Positions 1 through 10,894 are shown, counted from the first letter of the stretch. The stretch is 64,000 bases of DNA from Gordius sp. MW1 (GCA_964036665.1 OZ038526.1:32612001-32676000), one strand, 5' to 3'. The notes: generated from the sequence alone by a model not told the origin. Made by a program: numbers and translations.

Positions 1-5
1 TGCGT

Positions 6-350
6 ATGATAAGATGGATGTCAAACGTGTCGCTACGGGAAAGAATAACAAGCAAACTCAGAGAAAGAATCGGGATCGAGCCAATCAACGAGGTGATCCG
101 GAAAAATAGGCTAAGATGGTTTGGACATGTGGAGCGGAAGAATGACGACGACTGGGTGAAGAGATGTACTTCCATGGAGGTATCTGGAAAGAAACCGCGG
201 GGGAGGCCGAAATCAACATGGGCGTCTGTTCTCGCTAACGTCATGGAAAAAATGGGCCTGACAAAGGACGATTCTCATTATCGGATAAAATGGAGGAAAT
301 GGATTAGGGGAAAACAGGCCAACCCAGGAGATCCTGGAAAACGGCCTTAA
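6..350 (+). pseudogene. LINE ORF2 3' end (endonuclease-reverse transcriptase tail), truncated by window edge
   Basis: The reading frame is open from the window start to a stop at 350. It contains RLRWFGHVERKNDDDWVKRC and KKPRGRPKSTW, the conserved tail after the reverse transcriptase domain of RTE/CR1-like non-LTR elements in arthropods. The stop is followed by ACGACGAAGAAGAAG, a short purine-rich 3' end common in such elements. No disabling mutation is seen in this part; the catalytic domain would lie outside the window. It sits where the PIAS gene continues, so it is probably an intron insertion. Confidence 0.8.
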
Positions 351-359
351 AACGACGAA

Positions 360-1390
360 GAAGAAGTCTATGTACATTCTGTAAGCTAAACCCGAGAAAA
401 ACTAGACTTTTGAGATGCCACAGAAGAATGGACACATATGGTCATGGGCTTAGCCAGAATTTGAATTAGAGATGGGGGGGGAGCAAAATAAGGCTAAATC
501 GAGAGGAACCAAAAATTAAAATATTTAAAAAATAGCATAACAATAACAGGTACGAAGTAATATTACTAAAATTTAGTTGAACAAAAACAAAAATATTAAG
601 TCAGCCTCTTATCTAAAGTAAAACGGGGAAAAAAGTATGGTAGTGATATAAGAGGGGACGAAATGATTATTTTTAAAATTGTTCATCCATAATTCATAAA
701 TTAGGAGGAGCAATAGCCTCTTACTGCCCCCCTCCCCAGCTATGCCATAGTTGTGATGAATAAGCTTACCGGGCAAATGAGGGATATACGTAGGCTTGTA
801 GTAGCTATCTCCAGATCATCCGTCCCGCTTTTCAATTTCTCTTTAACTAACATATAATAAATAAACCAAATACAAAATTACACATAAAAATTATCCGTTA
901 TAAAACAACTAGACGAATTGCCAAAAGAAATTTGTATATAAAGGTAATCAGTCAGTCAGGCCCAAAAACAAAAATTGAATTTAGGCTCGGGCAAGGTCTA
1001 AGCTAACCAGCGGTCATTAGCTAGTCTATACGCGAAAGCGAGATAATAGTCCTTTGCAGAAGCATAAGTTTCCACAGCCATTATTAAAAACCCGTATAAG
1101 TTTCCACATCAATTAATAAAAAATTAAAAGTGGAGTGAACAGGACGGGCGAACAACCAAAAACGAGCCCATAAATTGTATCTAGCAATTAACTGCATAAT
1201 TAAATTTTTAAAAATCATTCGACATAAAAATTATTGAAAATCAATTTTTAATGAATTATACTGCTGTTGTAATAGTTAGGTCAGGCTGTTGTATTTTAGA
1301 TTTTACACAAACAATATAATTGAAAAATGCTCTAGTTTTACAAAATAAACTTCTTAAGGGGACGGCTTTTAAAACAATTTTGGGACACCA
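360..1390. repeat. Gene-free stretch with diverged MITE and CCCATAAATTG repeat
   Basis: Bases ~441-755 hold a diverged copy of the CATGGGCGTAGCCAG-type MITE (gggcttagccag ... cagctatgcc). Bases ~955-1190 hold the family with CAGCGGTCATTAGCTAGTCT and CCCATAAATTGTATCTAGC. I see nothing coding. It is probably PIAS intron or distal gene sequence. Confidence 0.5.
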
Positions 1391-1561
1391 AGTTCTTGTA
1401 AAAAGGGCTGGACCTTTAATTTTAGTCGAGTATTTTGGTCTGTTTTTTTTGGTCGACCTCTAGACTTGGTCGAAATTTTAAAACAGACCAGGGTCGACCG
1501 TTATTCTTAGTTGAACCAAAGGTCGACCATGCAAAACCCAGCCGTTATCAAAATCCTAGTG
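1391..1561. mobile_element. hAT-type MITE, GGTCGACC family
   Basis: This is an inverted-repeat element with ends TTGTAAAAAGGGCTGG and CCCAGCCGTTATCA and several internal GGTCGACC sites. It is a diverged copy of the family defined best at 26035-26239. Confidence 0.7.
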
Positions 1562-1585
1562 TGAATATCAATAAACGCTTTTAAA

Positions 1586-1855
1586 TTAATGGCGAGCCTT
1601 TTTTAAAGACACGACGCTATGAATTTCAGAGCACAACCGCCGTCCGATGTAAGTTATTGTAAGCTGGATTATATCATAACTCTGACACAGTTGTTGCCTC
1701 ATGCTATGGTACCTTCGGGTAAACAAATCATAATTTTTTTCAATATAATTTGGAAAACGTTCTTTGAAATCTGGAATTTCTTTTTGCTCAGACAACAACT
1801 CTAGATACTTATTGAACGATACAACCTTTAAGAATTTGCCAACTCTTGACCCATT
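1586..1855 (-). other. Unassigned open frame next to a MITE
   Basis: A frame is open for about 89 codons on the minus strand, with no ATG near its upstream end, and ends at 1586. It includes FNKYLELLSEQKEIPDFKER and FTRRYHSMRQQLC. It has a coding-like mix of residues, but I do not recognise it and see no clear acceptor. Upstream it is cut by the element at 1859-2189. It could be a decayed transposon gene or chance. Confidence 0.25.
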
Positions 1856-1858
1856 TTA

Positions 1859-2189
1859 GGGCTTGCCTTAATATCGGATTTCGCTCGCATCAAAAATTGT
1901 CGTACGATAGCCGTGTCTTAACTTCGAATTCACAGCAGATTCACATTTCAGACGCATAACATAACAGCTGCAAAATCTTTCGTAAGCTCAAATATTGTAT
2001 GCTTTTTAAGTTTTTAGGTATCAGCAAAGTTTAAATATAATCAAAAGTGTTGAAATAAACAAATGAACTCCTTTATATATTAAAAAAATTAATTATAACG
2101 ATCGCGTTTGAACCATGAGATTGAATCGAATATTTGGATAAAGATAAATTTGCACAATTTGAATCGGAATCCCATATTAAGGCAAGCCC
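1859..2189. mobile_element. MITE, Harbinger-like (TTA target duplication)
   Basis: The 331-bp element has terminal inverted repeats GGGCTTGCCTTAATATCGGA and its near-complement at 2171-2189. TTA flanks it on both sides (1856-1858 and 2190-2192). A 3-bp TTA duplication with GGG-starting TIRs is typical of PIF/Harbinger elements. It lies just downstream of PIAS exon 7. Confidence 0.65.
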
Positions 2190-2319
2190 TTAGATGACAA
2201 TAATGATTTAGATCTTTGCATTCCCGCAATATGTCCCTTTTCTTTTGTTTTATCTTTATATATGTTACTTGATGTTGGTATATAAATTTGCTTTTTAACC
2301 ACAAAAAAATGACTATTAC

Positions 2320-2425
2320 TCAAGGCTTTTGTAACGTCAGAGTCGCGAATTCCTTTGGTCCTCAAGCGTTGGAGCAGCGTTTTGGTAGATATCTTTTTCA
2401 CTAAAAACACCGCCATAACGTGTGC
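2320..2425 (-). CDS. PIAS: PIAS exon 7, end of PINIT
   Basis: The exon encodes AHVMAVFLVKKI and LLQRLRTKGIRDSDVTKAL, followed by donor A|GTAATA. Other PIAS proteins read MAVYLVKQL...LLQRLRAKGIRNPDHSRALI and also split the next codon after its first base. The next exon, with the SP-RING zinc site, was not found down to position 1. Confidence 0.93.
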
Positions 2426-5400
2426 CTTTACATAAAATAATTTAAAATGATTAAAAATTTAAATAAATTTTGCCAATTATATATTACACAAATATATTTG
2501 TAGTGTTCAGGTCCCTAGAGCTCTGATTCTAAGTTAATTAGATCTTGAAAAGAGATGCACAGCGCCCAGTTAACGTGGAAATATTTATGATGAGTCAACC
2601 TATGTTTATTATAACAAATTGTTCATAAAACCTTCACTTCGCGCCTAAAATTTATATAAAACCTAAATATTATTTTTAAAGCGTTCGTTTCTACTGGTAG
2701 ATTAAATATTTTTTGGAATTTCCAATCACCCATGGTAAAGGCTTTAATCTACAAATATAGATTACGTCAAATACTAGGCACCTTGCACCCTTATTTACCC
2801 GTGAAAAACAAATGTCACGCGATCATTCCCACTAGATGGACGGAATAAAAATCAATTTATATCAAACAGGGTGGTTTTTAGTAATAATTTAGACGTGGTT
2901 ACCACGTAAATTTTATCGATACCAATTAATTTACCAAAAATAGCATAGCAAATAAAAAAAAAAAATTTTTATCATCATCACACATCAGTTTATTTGACTA
3001 TTGCTCGTCGTCGTCGTCGTCTAGCTAAAATATAAATATACCAAACCATTTAAAAACACTTAAATTTAGTAACACGTTTCGTTGCTTTTACATGGGTGGC
3101 ATTCGAAATTGAAGACTATAAAAAAAAAATTTAATTCATGTGACAAATGAATGTGCCACAATAGGTGATTTAAGTAATTTAAGCCATGCTAAAATTGATT
3201 CCTAAAAATATAGCCGTTCGCAATTCTCCGTTAAAAAGCAACAATTTAGACAAGTTGCAAAAAAATAGAAAAAGTAATGAGGCATAGCACAAGAATAAAA
3301 AAAAACAATTTGGGTTCGGGCGTGGTCGGAAAAATTTAATCCAACCAGCGGTCATTAGCTAGTCTACATGCGAACGCAAAATCAAAATCTTTGACAGAAG
3401 CAGTTTCCATAGCTAAATTATTTTTTAAAAAGCAGCTAGCCCATAAATTGCATAACAATTAATAAAGGAAATTGCTATAACTGAATTATTAATACTACTT
3501 CTTTAAGTTCCCTGAGGTAAATTTCCTTACTTTCGAATTCAATTTTATTGCGAGAAATAATTAAGCAAAGTAAAAGCTAAAAAATAATGGATAAAGGGAA
3601 AAGTCAGATGTAATCCATATTTTACACTGATAAAAACTTATTACATTCGTTTACCACTTAAAGCTAAATAAAATAAAACTTTTTTTTAATAAGTGATAAT
3701 TTACATTATATATAGGATAGATTAGAAAAGCCGAGGTGGACAGGACAGGACGGGACGGACAACCAAAGACGGGCCCATAAATTGCATATAGCAATTAACA
3801 AAACACATTTAATTTACCAAGTAGACGTTGCAAGAGCTATTGGTCCAACTGATGTTAATTTGATTTTCCAGCAGCGATGATAACTTGCACGACGGGGTTA
3901 TGTTTAGAGGTCGACCAGGCCTTTTGGGGTCTAAAGATGGCGCTTTGGGTGGAAGGGGAAGCTATATAAGAGAAAATTAATCATGAAAAAAGCAGGAGCT
4001 AAACGAAAATGATTGCGATAAAGATCGAACATATACCATTATAAAAGGCACAATCAGCTTGCGTTTAAAGCTTTGAGACTCAGTCGGGCCCGAAAAATTT
4101 GGCTTAATTAGCATTATCGGCGTAGTAAATGCTGTTTTAATGATGAAAAGATCGAGATTATATCAAAAAACACAATTATTCTAAAATAAATCCCTACCAC
4201 TACTTATAACCATGTGCATGCGAATACCGAAAAATTTGGCTTAATTAGCATTATCGGCGTAGTAAATGCTGTTTTAATGATGAAAAGATCGAGATTATAT
4301 CAAAAAACACAATTATTCTAAAATAAATCCCTACCACTACTTATAACCATGTGCATGCGAATAACTATCTCCCTTTGTTGTTGAACAAATGTTATACCAA
4401 CTGAAATGGATAAATAGTAATATTTTCGTTTATTAAATGCGATACTAAAAATAATTATTCAACAAAATTTAGTCCATTTAGTCTTGAACAATAGGATAAT
4501 TTTACAACACCAAGATGTTAAACTTTATCAAAATGTCAACATAACACCTTTAATAAAAAAATAACAAAAATTAAAAAAAGTGCAATTTCAAATAAAAACC
4601 GAATAGTTACGTTTCCAACCAACCCCCTCAGATTTTTATAAAATTCGGTGAAAATGTATAAACTATTGAGATTTTATGAAACTGAAACTTTTAACTCATT
4701 TGGGCAACTACTTTTCGAGTTGTGGAAGCTCAAAGATCGAAAATCAGCTTTTTAAGACATCGGGTCATGATGACGCTAAATTCGATCAATTTTTTAAAAT
4801 TATTCAACCCCTAAACATGAAATCTTGTTGTAGTAACAGGTAAGACCTGTCTCAATATAACAAAAAATTGAAAATAATTTTTAGTCGATTGGTAATCTGA
4901 TAATAACCGAAATGTCATTTCTATCATTGACTTATTCCCAGAGCCGCGCATAATGAAATTTCTTCCGGCCCGAGCCCCAACTGAGCCCGATTTTTTTTGC
5001 TCAGGCCCGACCCGAGTCCGGCTCGACTTTTGTGAAATGTAATTTATAAAAAAAATTATTCAGAATACCCGCACCTTTCATTTAACCTAAAAATATTTTG
5101 TCTCCTCTAAATAGCCTAAATCAAAAAAGGAATTAGTAAAAAGTTTTGAAAATCTTTGTAGCTAAATTTTGCCTCGGGCTGGGCTCGGGCCTCGGGTTGA
5201 CTCATCAGACCCGACCCGAGCCCGATTAAATTCTAATTTTTGGTCCGAGCCTAACCCGGGGCTCTACTTGTCCCGAAACTTTTAATATTTGAAACAAATG
5301 TAACTTACCACCTATATAACAATTCAAATAAAAATGGAAGTTGAGCGACCAACAAGAAATGGTCAAAAAAAGGCGTAATATGTACATTTATTCAACAATT

Positions 5401-8400
5401 TTATACCGGTAGGGGGGTTGATGCCCCGTTCACTTTAACGCTGATGTTTGATGGAAAATTGTCTTCTTGTTCGTTATTGATGTCGTAACCACAAATTCGA
5501 AGCTGAATTTGGGTGGAATAATCAATTTTGCCGGTCGCGGGACATACGAATCTTGCAAAAAAATTAATTTTTATTTATAAATTTACAAAAAATTGAATAA
5601 AATCCGTTATTTAAACAAGAAAATAAAATCGTGAAATGCAATATAAATTCGAAATATCCAAAAAGTAACATTAAAAAATGTATTTTAATGATGTTGTTTA
5701 TGGAGAAATATTACTTGGAGCCGATTATATCGTCTACCATTTGGGGCGAAAGGTGGAATATGAAAAAGTTTTCTTGGGGAACATTTTTATCCACAGTCAC
5801 TGGAACTATATTATATATCGTACATATAAAATTTCATTAAATTTAAAACAAATTAATAAGACTCTAGTTATCGTCTAAAAAAATCAACTCTTGACCAAAT
5901 TAAGGTTATAATTTCTAAATTCGCTTTGCCACTCCCTTAGACGGATGGACTCGAAAAAGTTTTCATTAGGGCCCCACCAAAAAATTCAGGAACGAGTCGG
6001 GCTTTAAACCGTGAGAATTTTACAGCCAAAATCACTAATAAACATAAAATTTAATATGAAATAAATCTTTCAAAATAAAATCTTTGGGGTCATATAGACC
6101 CCAAAATATTGATCCCAAAATATAAATGACTCTTATAAAATATAATGATGATCTATGGAGTCATTTAGCCCCCAAATGACTTATGGGGTTGTATAGACCC
6201 CATTATAAAATCTTCAGGATCATATTGAATCCAAACCGATTTTAAAGTCTAGGGTCATATAAACCCCAAGATAAGAATCTGTGGGGTCTTGAGGCCCAAA
6301 AATGATTTTAGGGTTTCTAAAATGATTGCGAGTTGATTCCTTACCCAGGGTGGTCGGTTTAATGAGCTCGCGAAGGCGTTCGTAGAAGGGTAGGGCTTTA
6401 AACCTAACGTCGGGCTGGATGGGCAGGGATGCCGCAGGGGGTGGGGTCATTTTGGAGAGTATGGTTCCGCCTCGCCCGTGGATATATCCAGCCCCGCCCG
6501 CGGGAGAGTGGTGATGTTGAAGGACGTTGTGTAAGTAAGCTGCGTGTTGTTGTTGTTGGTGGTGTTGTTGATTTCGAGCCGCCCCGGTCCCGTAAACAAA
6601 AGTGGGCGGGGCATCTTCACTCCCCACACCAAAATGGTTTTGGGGGTGAGTATTATACGGCGGGACGGGGGTGGAGTAATCTTCCCCACCCCCCGGGGGC
6701 GGCATAACTACTTTGCGATATTGTTGAAGGCCATACGTAGTGTTTATCACTTTCCTGTAATATTTACTTTTAAAATTAAAAATTTTAATAATTAAAATTG
6801 TCTCAAGTTGATATAAAAATTATTCTTATATTTGGCAAACATCATGTTTTAAATATTTAATAGGTGAAAAATTGTATTTATTTCTGGTAATAAATACAAT
6901 CTAATAAGATTACTAAATGGTTATTATTTGTGGATCAAATAAAAGTATGAGCGATGCCTGTGATTTTAATTTTCAATATTTTGAAACTATTTTTGAATGC
7001 AAAACATTAATAAAAACCATAATTCGCAATATGCTAGATATTCGCGGTGAAATTTATATGGAGGTAAGCTCGCCACGCATATGTGGTTAATAACAAGGTT
7101 TTATTAATTACGCAGAACACCACATTCTCTAAATCACAACTAAATATGACTATATTGAAGTGTTTTAAAATGTGGCAACCCATAGTTAGTTAGTTAAGTT
7201 GGGCATGTTGTAAATAAATATGATGTAGATAACAATAACAAATTGCGTTGCACACACGGCACGGGAAACACCTATCATGTGTTTTTAATAATATAATTAT
7301 GCAATTTTTTTTTATATTTTATAGCGCCTCATGTGACTAATAGTTCTAATGCATATAAAGGCAAGGGGGGCAATAATGATTTAGGTAGGGCGAAATGATC
7401 ATTTTTTGAAATTTTAGCCTTAATTTTAATAAATTTCAACAAACTTTTGGATTTAGAGGGGGGTCGCCCCTCCCTCCCCCCCCCCCCCTAGCTAAGCCCA
7501 TGTACAAAGCGCTATGTTATTTACCTTGTTTTTGTCAAATTTCCGGATTTTTAACATACATTTATCAAAAAAGCGCTTCACCATCAACTATGAAGCCTTT
7601 TATTAAGCTGGTTTTATAATTTTTGTGATAAATTTTGATCTTAAAAAAATTCCTATTGATTTGAAATATTACTCCGAGTCATAAAATGTATGTTAAAATA
7701 GGTCAGAATTTAAATAAAAGACTACTTATTGAGACGATGAACTTATTGTTGAATGACCAAAAATGTTTTTAGTCATTAATCGTATATTAAATTTAATACC
7801 AAACGATTTATATGCAAAAATTTAAGTTTATCACCAGTCGATCTCTCTACAAAAAAATCCCATAAGTAAAAATTGAGAATTTTTACGCTTCAGATCTTTT
7901 TGCCATACACCACTTTTTAAAAATAATGTTAATATGTTATCGGGAAACATTATTTATATAAATTTTATTGCATTAAAGTTTATGCCAGATAAAAAATGAT
8001 ATAGGCAAAAAAAAGTAACCTACAATTTTTATTAACCTATCAATGGCTATTTAAAGACTCGAATCAAGCGCAAAGGTGTTCAACTTATTTCAAGTTTGAC
8101 ATCCTTGTAATCTTAGAAACACTGCAAGGTAAACTCGTGATACCAACTAAAGTTAAAAAAATGTAAGCCCCAGAGACCAGAAAATCCCGGCCCGGCCTGC
8201 TGCCCGCCCTTGTCAGGCTCGGCGCGTCGTAAATTTAGATTTTCGAGCTGGCACCATAATAAGATACTGGTAATTCGGGCTTAATGAGATTTTTTATAGA
8301 GTGTATTTTTTGTTTAAGTGTATTATTTTGTCACTATTTTATTTGATTGTAAAAAATTTATTAATCGTAATTCCTATCCAAAAAATTAACATCATTTCGG

Positions 8401-10129
8401 GCAGAGTAGTTCGGATAGCTTTAATGATTCGGGCATGGCCGAGCGGACATTTAGAAGGGTTCGGGTGGGCCTGGGCGGGCAATTTAGTTTTAAAATGGGA
8501 CCGAGCCGGTTGGGGCAGAAAAATTTAAACAAATCTGAATTTTGAAACCATCGTAGTATTTATATTTATATAAAGAAATCTAAAGAACTTTATATGCTGT
8601 TTTTTTCTTCAAAATTAAGGAATTATCTTTAAAAGGAATATAAAGTTTTACAATTTTGAATGGTTTATAAACATCTTAAATCAGTTTTTACAAATTTAAA
8701 ATGATTAAAAACAAGGAGATATTATGCGAATTTCAAAACTAAACGGTTTTTATAACGCTGTCATGTGTTAACGTTCTCAAAAATGACCATCACTTAATTA
8801 AAAAAGAAATACCAAATTTTTACAATAACAATATATGTGGTTTATAGTGCTATTGATTAATTATTAAGTGAATATAATTTTTTATGCACACAAGATAAAC
8901 TACTTTTAAGAAATTTTTTAGGGTTAGAAAATTAAGTAATTGAAGTCTAATTAAAAAAATGTTTTAAAAATCGTCTGCTGATAAATTAAATGGAGCAACT
9001 CGAAAAACTTGAGATACCTCTTTTAAATTAGTTAAAGGAACTTTAAAGTTAAAAAGTTATTTTAAAATATTATTTGATAATCTGATGGTGTATAAATTTC
9101 AATTTATCCTTAAATATTTGATTTAAAGATTCATATACATGGAAATAGCTTTAAAATGAATTACATGTAATAATTCAAAATGCTATCTTATTCTGCCCAT
9201 CCCTTCCCTAATAAAAAAATTAATTAGTTTCCAAGAACAATATTAAATTTATTTTTTTAAATTTTAATCTCAAATTTTTAATTATTACAATTATGGTAGT
9301 AGTAATTAATGTGTTGATTAAATTTAGTATAAATTATGTTTATCATAAAAATCAAATTATATTTAAGCTTAAAATGAACTTTTTCAGTAATGTACCAAAA
9401 CTTTATTTACCAAATGAGGGCTGTTGTTTATATTTTTCATTTAGCTATTACATGTCTTCAATGTAAATAAAAATTGGTTTAAAACTTCAGAGACAAATTT
9501 GAAATGCCTTTATTGTTATGTAATAATTTCTATAAAAAATGGCTTTTTACATAGGTAAATAAAATAATTACTAAGATAAATATATAAAAAAATATTTAAT
9601 GAGCAAGCTTCAAAAAATTATATAATCTTATAGTGATTTAAATGTCTTGCAATTTATGTAATAACATATTCTAAAGGGTTGACAACCAATTGACCATATT
9701 GTATTAAAATTGAAAAAAATAAAATTTTACCTGTACAAATCTTTGATCTTAATCTTCATTGGAGCTGGGCAATCTGTAAGGAGGGTAATGGCCCTTTCTA
9801 AGAGCTCTGCTTTCTTACCATATTTACTTCTACCCGCATACATAAGAAGTTGTTGCAGATCATTTACTCGAAAATGTGACAACATTTTCTATAAAATAAG
9901 CATAAATGTTAGTATTTTTGTAGTTTAAAAATGTCTCAAAATACTCATTATGATGCAAATTTTTGATTAAAAACAAGGCATATATTTATCCAATTATTTA
10001 TAATTAAGAAATGCTATTACTGTTTACAAAACTAAAATACTTATGTTTATACAATATAACAAATCATCAAATAAGCTCTATAGAATATTTTATGTATTTT
10101 TTTACCTTGAGATCTTCTATTTCTGACAT
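2320..10129 (-). CDS. PIAS: PIAS-family SUMO E3 ligase, 5' seven coding exons (3' part outside window)
   Basis: Seven exons on the minus strand (10129-10106, 9888-9731, 6754-6345, 5805-5715, 5551-5407, 3961-3818, 2425-2320) splice in phase to about 359 codons. PIAS proteins attach SUMO to nuclear substrates and act in chromatin and transcription control; Drosophila Su(var)2-10 is the orthologue type. The order seen is MSEIEDLK start, SAP DNA-binding domain (residues ~10-50), a His/Gln/Pro-rich linker, then PINIT domain (~175 on) with RFKALPFYERLRELIKP, ENFFIFHLSPQM, VKVNG, KRPGRPLNIT and MAVFLVKKI. The family motif PINIT reads PLNIT here. All donors are GT and acceptors AG. The catalytic SP-RING exons are not found in 1-2319 and probably lie beyond the window edge. 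The linker is about 50 residues longer than in human PIAS1 by my count. Introns carry MITEs, GC-rich hAT ends and a 137-bp tandem duplication. Gene identity is firm; orthology to a specific vertebrate paralogue is not implied. Confidence 0.93.
3005..3022 (+). repeat. (CGT)n microsatellite
   Basis: Six tandem CGT-type trinucleotides occur in the PIAS intron between exons 6 and 7. Confidence 0.7.
3300..3465. repeat. CAGCGGTCATTAGCTAGTCT / CCCATAAATTG family
   Basis: This copy is parallel to 955-1190: a degenerate GGGTTCGGGC head, then CCAGCGGTCATTAGCTAGTC and CCCATAAATTGCATAAC. Another partial copy at ~3725-3800 carries AGGACAGGACGGGACGGAC and GCCCATAAATTGCATATAGC. Confidence 0.6.
3818..3961 (-). 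CDS. PIAS: PIAS exon 6, PINIT
   Basis: This is a 144-nt exon (48 codons), acceptor TATATAG, donor TTG|GTAAAT. It encodes DPKRPGRPLNITP and NQINISW, the segment that names the PINIT domain. A repeat of the CCCATAAATTGCATA family lies just downstream of its donor in the intron. Confidence 0.94.
4091..4363 (+). repeat. 137-bp perfect-looking tandem duplication
   Basis: Two adjacent copies (4091-4227 and 4228-4363) start CGAAAAATTTGGCTTAATTA and end CATGTGCATGCGAATA. I see no mismatch except at the final bases, so the duplication is recent or homogenised. It lies in a PIAS intron. Confidence 0.9.
4940..5272. mobile_element. GC-rich hAT-like element (CGGGCC repeats)
   Basis: The ends AGAGCC and GGCTCT are inverted. 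The interior holds runs of GGCCCGAGCCC and CGGGCTGGGCTCGGGCCTCGGG around an AT-rich core. Related copies occur at 8170-8530, 27521-27870 and 49457-50670. It lies in the PIAS intron between exons 5 and 6. Confidence 0.6.
5407..5551 (-). CDS. PIAS: PIAS exon 5, PINIT
   Basis: This is a 145-nt exon, acceptor TTTGCAAG, donor CCG|GTATAA. It encodes STQIQLRIC, then EQEDNFPSNISVKVNG and TPLP, matching the family pattern VQLRFC..EQDD.FPP...VKVNG...LP. It ends in phase 0. Confidence 0.94.
5715..5805 (-). CDS. PIAS: PIAS exon 4, PINIT
   Basis: This is a 91-nt exon, acceptor ATATAG, donor CCAA|GTAATA. It encodes 29 complete codons including ENFFIFHLSPQMVDDIIGS, equivalent to the FFVFHLTPQQ segment of other PIAS proteins. 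The phase fits exon 3 (G+TT) and exon 5 (AA+A). Confidence 0.92.
6063..6330. repeat. Cluster of GGGGTCATATAGACCCC imperfect palindromes
   Basis: At least five degenerate copies of GGGGTCATATAGACCCC occur within 270 bp in the intron directly after PIAS exon 3. The spacing is about 50-60 bp. No function is evident. Confidence 0.6.
6345..6754 (-). CDS. PIAS: PIAS exon 3, low-complexity linker and start of PINIT
   Basis: This 410-nt exon has acceptor ATTACAG and donor CTGG|GTAAGG. It encodes a Pro/Gly-rich stretch, a His/Gln-rich tract around NQQHHQQQQH, and the opening of the PINIT domain (DVRFKALPFYERLRELIKPT). The exon is far more GC-rich than its surroundings. It begins by completing AGG (Arg) and ends one base into a Val codon completed in exon 4. 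Confidence 0.95.
7355..7502. mobile_element. MITE of CATGGGCGTAGCCAG family
   Basis: The copy reads GGGGGGCAATAATGATTTAG ... GGATTTAGAGGGGGGTCGCC ... CTAGCTAAGCCCATG. It lies in the PIAS intron between exons 2 and 3. Confidence 0.75.
8170..8530. mobile_element. GC-rich hAT-like element (CGGGCC repeats)
   Basis: The 5' part reads CCCGGCCCGGCCTGCTGCCC and the 3' part TCGGGTGGGCCTGGGCGGGC, with an AT-rich core. It closely resembles the copy at 28080-28460. An open frame through it is a by-product of the repeat. Confidence 0.55.
9731..9888 (-). CDS. PIAS: PIAS exon 2, SAP domain
   Basis: The acceptor TTTATAG precedes AAA ATG TTG; the donor is CAG|GTAAAA. The 52 codons include FRVNDLQQLLMYAGRSKYGK and end in IKIKDLY, matching the SAP helix-turn-helix and the following ELYRRR region of PIAS proteins. 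SAP domains bind AT-rich DNA. The exon ends with two bases (AG) that join G of the next exon to make Arg. Confidence 0.93.
10106..10129 (-). CDS. PIAS: PIAS coding exon 1 (start codon)
   Basis: This exon has eight codons, MSEIEDLK, then the donor GTAAAA. The human PIAS1 first coding exon likewise encodes a short MADSAELK-like peptide and stops at the same place, which fixes this ATG as the start. The exon ends in phase 0. Confidence 0.88.
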
Positions 10130-10740
10130 TGCGTGGTGTATGATAAATTTATTATAATATGCTATAATCCATCTTTCATGGATAATTCATCATTTAATCA
10201 TCTAATATAATAGCTGCTATGATTTAAAAGATGGAACGAAAAAAATAACATCGCAGTAGATAATAAATTATTATTTATGGAGCGTTATGAACGATTTTAA
10301 AATTTTTAATTTCAACCATATGATTGTAAAAATATGGGTTAAATATTTTACATAACGCATATATTACGAGATACATATATTAAATAAATTTAAGATATTG
10401 TTTAACTTTTGATATAAAACGCTAATTATTAAAATTAATTGTATACATAAAATTCTTGATTGTTAGTCTTATAAGTTTATTTAAAAGACTATTCGAGACA
10501 TTGTCTAAATGTACTTCCGGTCAGGTGATTTTTAAATATGCACAACCCATAATATAGTTTGTTTCAATTACTCATATAATTACTTCAAAGACTAATGTAA
10601 AATTTATTTATATGTATGATCCTAACTTATTATTAATATTTTATTCGAATTAACATAAAATAGGATTTTATAACGGTATTAATAAATTTTTTGACTTATA
10701 TTTCTTAATTGTGTCTATTTTAAGATAGAAGTATTACTAT
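10130..10740. other. Upstream of PIAS; no gene seen
   Basis: This AT-rich single-copy-looking sequence should contain the PIAS 5' UTR and promoter. I could not place a convincing TATA box or initiator among the many AT runs. Confidence 0.4.
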
Positions 10741-10894
10741 TAACATAGGAAATGGAGGAAATTTTGTCCATGAGAAAAGGCGTTAAATTTACATGGGACA
10801 TTAGTTTGAAAAAGTCTCAGGAAGAAAAATCTATCAAGTTTCAGCGAAAATGTCTTAAGAAAAATAAGTAAAGCTATCAAGATTTAGTTAAAAT

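Noticed and set aside
1925..1975. Minus-strand exon-like frame (VMRLKCESAVNSKL)
   Set aside because: It lies wholly inside the 1859-2189 MITE and runs into stops; treated as element interior.
1..2319. SP-RING exon of PIAS inside the window
   Set aside because: No minus-strand CPLGKM/CPVC-type codons were found; it probably lies outside.
5631..5878. Two plus-strand ORFs
   Set aside because: They are antisense to PIAS exon 4 (5715-5805) and its intron; no family signal on the plus strand.
5941..6000. Candidate for the missing PIAS PINIT exon
   Set aside because: The frame (RLVPEFFGGAL) did not match the family or the splice phase; the true exon is 5715-5805.
6429..6795. Long overlapping ORFs on both strands
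   Set aside because: They are shadow frames of the GC-rich PIAS exon 3; only the minus frame with ALPFYERLRELIKP has family support.
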